This document shows, piece after piece, positions 14,178-16,169 of a DNA stretch of 16,169 nucleotides (position 1 is its first letter; each line of letters begins with the position of its first letter). The notes under the pieces are model-generated. The model ran no database searches. It was not told the DNA's origin and saw only the letters and a program-made list of their open reading frames with translations. Source of the DNA: Alphaproteobacteria bacterium (GTDB lineage: Bacteria > Pseudomonadota > Alphaproteobacteria > Puniceispirillales > Puniceispirillaceae). The position numbers were made by a program, and so were the translations under genes. The DNA lies in contig WTHY01000088.1 in NCBI GenBank assembly GCA_011522945.1, forward strand, positions 1 to 16,169, in the 5' to 3' direction.

Positions 14178-14633
14178 ATGCCAAAAAAACCCTATCCACC
14201 TTTTATTCTCCTGGCAGGACTTGTTCTTATCGCTATAACAGCGTTTCTTGACTGGCCTGAGCTGCTGCTCTTTGGATTTGGTGATACGTATATGCTGGGC
14301 GGTATCGCGGTCATGCTGCTTGGCATGATGGCAGGCGTCTCTGTCAGTCGCCAATTTCGTGCCTATGAGACGAGTATTGTACCAGATCATCAGCCAGCTA
14401 CCCTCATAAAAGATGGGCTATTTGCCTATAGCCGAAATCCAATCTATCTCTCGATGGTTTTTATTCTGATTGGCGCAACCATCTTATCAGGCAATGGAGT
14501 TGGGCTGGGTATTGCGGCTGGGTTTGCTATCTGGATCAATTGGCGTTGGATACCTTTGGAAGAAGAAAATATGCGTGCACAATTTGGTGCTGAATTTGAG
14601 GACTATTGCCAATGCGTTAGACGTTGGATTTAG
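14178..14633 (+). CDS. Isoprenylcysteine carboxyl methyltransferase-like membrane protein
   Basis: This 151-residue integral membrane protein belongs to the ICMT/PEMT-like methyltransferase group, which uses S-adenosylmethionine on lipid or membrane-embedded substrates. Hydrophobic helices lie at about 8-24, 35-55 and 90-120. The conserved C-terminal catalytic region is clear: GLFAYSRNPIYLSM (80-93), then a pair of glutamates in PLEEENMRAQFGAEFEDYCQCVRRW (126-150). The real bacterial substrate is unknown; prenylated proteins are not expected. No good ribosome site precedes the ATG, consistent with coupling to the small membrane-protein gene just upstream. The stop is followed by a 7-bp inverted repeat without T run. 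Confidence 0.88.
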   Translation: MPKKPYPPFILLAGLVLIAITAFLDWPELLLFGFGDTYMLGGIAVMLLGMMAGVSVSRQFRAYETSIVPDHQPATLIKDGLFAYSRNPIYLSMVFILIGATILSGNGVGLGIAAGFAIWINWRWIPLEEENMRAQFGAEFEDYCQCVRRWI

Positions 14634-14703
14634 TGGTGCAATAGCAATTTATTATTGCAATACCAGGGCAAGGTTTGAACATGCCGATATGTAAGGGAAG
14701 ATG

Positions 14704-15897
14704 ATGAGCAAGTCTGATATGCAAACTTTTGATTTCGATATAGAGACAGACAGGCGTGGTACGCATTCTGACAAATGGGACAATATGTTCGCAAAATATG
14801 GGGTATCGCCAGATACAGGCCTCGCCATGTGGGTTGCAGACACAGATTTTCAGGCGCCGCCAGCAGTTCTGAGTTGCTTGGATGATATGGTCTCACATGG
14901 TGTCTTCGGCTATTACGGCAATGATGCACCATATTTTGAGGCGATTTCCGGATGGATGTCTCGTCGTCATAATTGGCAGGTTGCACCAGAGCATATTCAT
15001 ACCACGCACGGTCTTGGCAATGGGATTGCACTTTGTTTGCAGGCATTCTCCGAAATTGGGGATGGGGTTATCATTCTAACGCCTGTCTATCATGCATTTG
15101 CCCGCATCATTAAAGCATCTGGTCGGGATTTACGTGAAGTGGATATGCCGCTCGAAGCTGGACGCTATGTACTTGACTTTGATGCGCTGGAAGCTGCCCT
15201 AACAGGTAATGAGAAGATTTTCCTCTTATGTTCACCACATAATCCTGGGGGACGTATCTGGACATCTGAAGAATTAGAGATGATTGTCGCTTTTTGTGAG
15301 CGTCATGATTTGATTCTGATGTCGGATGAAATCCATCATGACTTGATTTTACCAGGTCATAAGCATGTATCCATGCCTGTTGCGGTGCCTGAGAGTCTGC
15401 CAAGGCTTGTTATGCTAACCGCAGCAACAAAAACATTTAATTTACCTGCTGGTTTAACAGGCAATGTAATCATTCAGGATAGCATGTTAAGACGGCAATA
15501 TCAGACAGTGCAGAAGGCGTTGGCGATTGGCGGAAATGCATTTGGTATGCGTATGGCTGAGGCTGCTTATGCTCATGGTGATAGTTGGGTTAATTCTCTT
15601 TGCGCCTATCTCGGAGAAAATGAACGTTTATTCCGATCAGGGTTAGAGGCGATACCTGGCGTTTCAGTGATGCAATCTGAGGCAACATTCCTAAGCTGGG
15701 TAGATTTTTCAGGCCTGGGTATGGAAATGGCTGAAGTCCTGGACCGTGTCCAAAGACGTGCAGAAATCGCACCAAATTTAGGCGAGACCTTCGGGGCGGC
15801 TGGCGCAGATTTCCTGCGTTTCAATATTGGCACGCAAAGGTCTCGTATCGAAGATGCTGTTAAGCGCTTACAGTCAGCTTTCTCAGATATTCAATAA
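14704..15897 (+). CDS. patB: PatB/MalY-family PLP enzyme (C-S lyase / aminotransferase)
   Basis: This is a fold-type I pyridoxal-phosphate enzyme of the MalY/PatB branch. These enzymes cleave C-S bonds, as in cystathionine to homocysteine, pyruvate and ammonia, and may also transaminate. I start at ATG 14704 (397 residues) because AGGGAAG ending at 14700 is too close to the ATG at 14701. Family marks are KWDNMFAKYG (24-33), MWVADTDF (42-49), YHAFARII, CSPHNPGGRIW with Asn180, SDEIHHDL with Asp208, and the Schiff-base lysine Lys243 in AATKTFNLPAG. The C-terminal FLRFNIGTQRSRIEDAV holds the substrate-carboxylate arginine region. It is 70 bp after the methyltransferase gene. Substrate choice (cystathionine, cysteine conjugates or another) cannot be decided here. 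Confidence 0.9.
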   Translation: MSKSDMQTFDFDIETDRRGTHSDKWDNMFAKYGVSPDTGLAMWVADTDFQAPPAVLSCLDDMVSHGVFGYYGNDAPYFEAISGWMSRRHNWQVAPEHIHTTHGLGNGIALCLQAFSEIGDGVIILTPVYHAFARIIKASGRDLREVDMPLEAGRYVLDFDALEAALTGNEKIFLLCSPHNPGGRIWTSEELEMIVAFCERHDLILMSDEIHHDLILPGHKHVSMPVAVPESLPRLVMLTAATKTFNLPAGLTGNVIIQDSMLRRQYQTVQKALAIGGNAFGMRMAEAAYAHGDSWVNSLCAYLGENERLFRSGLEAIPGVSVMQSEATFLSWVDFSGLGMEMAEVLDRVQRRAEIAPNLGETFGAAGADFLRFNIGTQRSRIEDAVKRLQSAFSDIQ

Positions 15898-16087
15898 AGA
15901 CAGTTTTAGAATCATATTCTGACTTGTTTGTATGAATCTATTAAGTTTGGCATTCTGAGTTGATGCGACAACGCCAAAATTTAGGGATATGGATAAATTG
16001 CATTTGGGAAAATTGGCTGTTTAACGCCAAATTGACGGCATCAAACAGGGGTTTAAAAAAAACTTTCAAAAAACCCGCATTTTCCCC

Positions 16088-16116
16088 TTTACACTCTGAG
16101 ATGCTTTTGTCTATAA
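16088..16116 (+). promoter_or_regulatory. Strong sigma70-type promoter at the right edge
   Basis: TTTACA (16088-16093) and CTATAA (16111-16116) are separated by the ideal 17 bp. An A-rich tract resembling an UP element lies upstream (about 16055-16072). Downstream, a G+C-rich segment (CTCACCGACGGGG) begins within 10 bp of the predicted start. The layout resembles alphaproteobacterial rRNA-operon promoters and the following 45 bp contain no start codon with a ribosome site, so a stable-RNA transcript leaving the window is plausible. The rest of 15898-16087 holds no gene; GATGC/GCATC arms (15960-15966 and 16038-16044) bracket part of it. Confidence 0.55.
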
Positions 16117-16169
16117 CACCGCTCACCGACGGGGCTTCAGGGTTTTGTTTGGGGTATGTGAGAGATGGT

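Noticed and set aside
14637..14659. TGCAATA/TATTGCA inverted repeat after the methyltransferase gene as a terminator
   Set aside because: The stem is A+T rich with a 9-nt loop and no T run; likely chance in A+T-rich intergenic DNA.
15941..16126. 61-codon minus-strand frame in the right-hand intergenic region
   Set aside because: No homology or ribosome site, and it runs antisense through the strong outward promoter.

Overview
The window looks like part of an alphaproteobacterial chromosome, probably from a marine lineage. The evidence is moderate A+T content, tightly packed short operons with frequent stop/start overlaps, alphaproteobacterial-looking protein sequences, and a possible stable-RNA promoter at the right edge. 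A SAR116-like or related oligotrophic group would fit, but the sequence alone does not fix the genus. There is no insertion sequence, phage gene, CRISPR array, tRNA or rRNA gene inside the window. This is ordinary housekeeping and accessory chromosome, and I found no convincing new defence or mobile system.

Left third (1-6762): a nucleoside uptake and salvage block. A truncated BMP-family (PnrA-like) solute-binding protein, a double-domain ABC ATPase and two inner-membrane permeases form one importer, followed 2 bp later by cytidine deaminase (cdd). Convergent to it is uracil phosphoribosyltransferase (upp). Divergent from upp is a thymidine kinase (tdk, TTG start) translationally coupled to nicotinamidase (pncA). 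Together these genes would bring in nucleosides, deaminate cytidine, recapture uracil and thymidine, and recycle nicotinamide to nicotinic acid. No uridine phosphorylase or nucleoside hydrolase, which would link imported uridine to upp, is visible here.

Middle (6913-11598): the translational GTPase typA/bipA converges on a large secreted FecR-domain protein, and the two share a strong bidirectional terminator. The FecR-domain protein has a signal peptide, no cysteine in the mature chain, no visible sigma factor or receptor partner, and two inverted repeats upstream of its start. A long non-coding stretch follows, then a small eight-cysteine CWC-family protein, then a non-coding stretch with a perfect 30-bp tandem duplication whose units can each form a hairpin.

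Right third (11599-16169): on the minus strand, glyoxalase I (gloA) and glyoxalase II (gloB) form a methylglyoxal-detoxification operon preceded by a short-chain dehydrogenase. Divergently, on the plus strand, lie a small two-span membrane protein, an isoprenylcysteine-methyltransferase-like membrane methyltransferase and a PatB/MalY-type PLP C-S lyase/aminotransferase. The last about 270 bp have no gene but carry a good sigma70-type promoter pointing out of the window, possibly for an rRNA operon.
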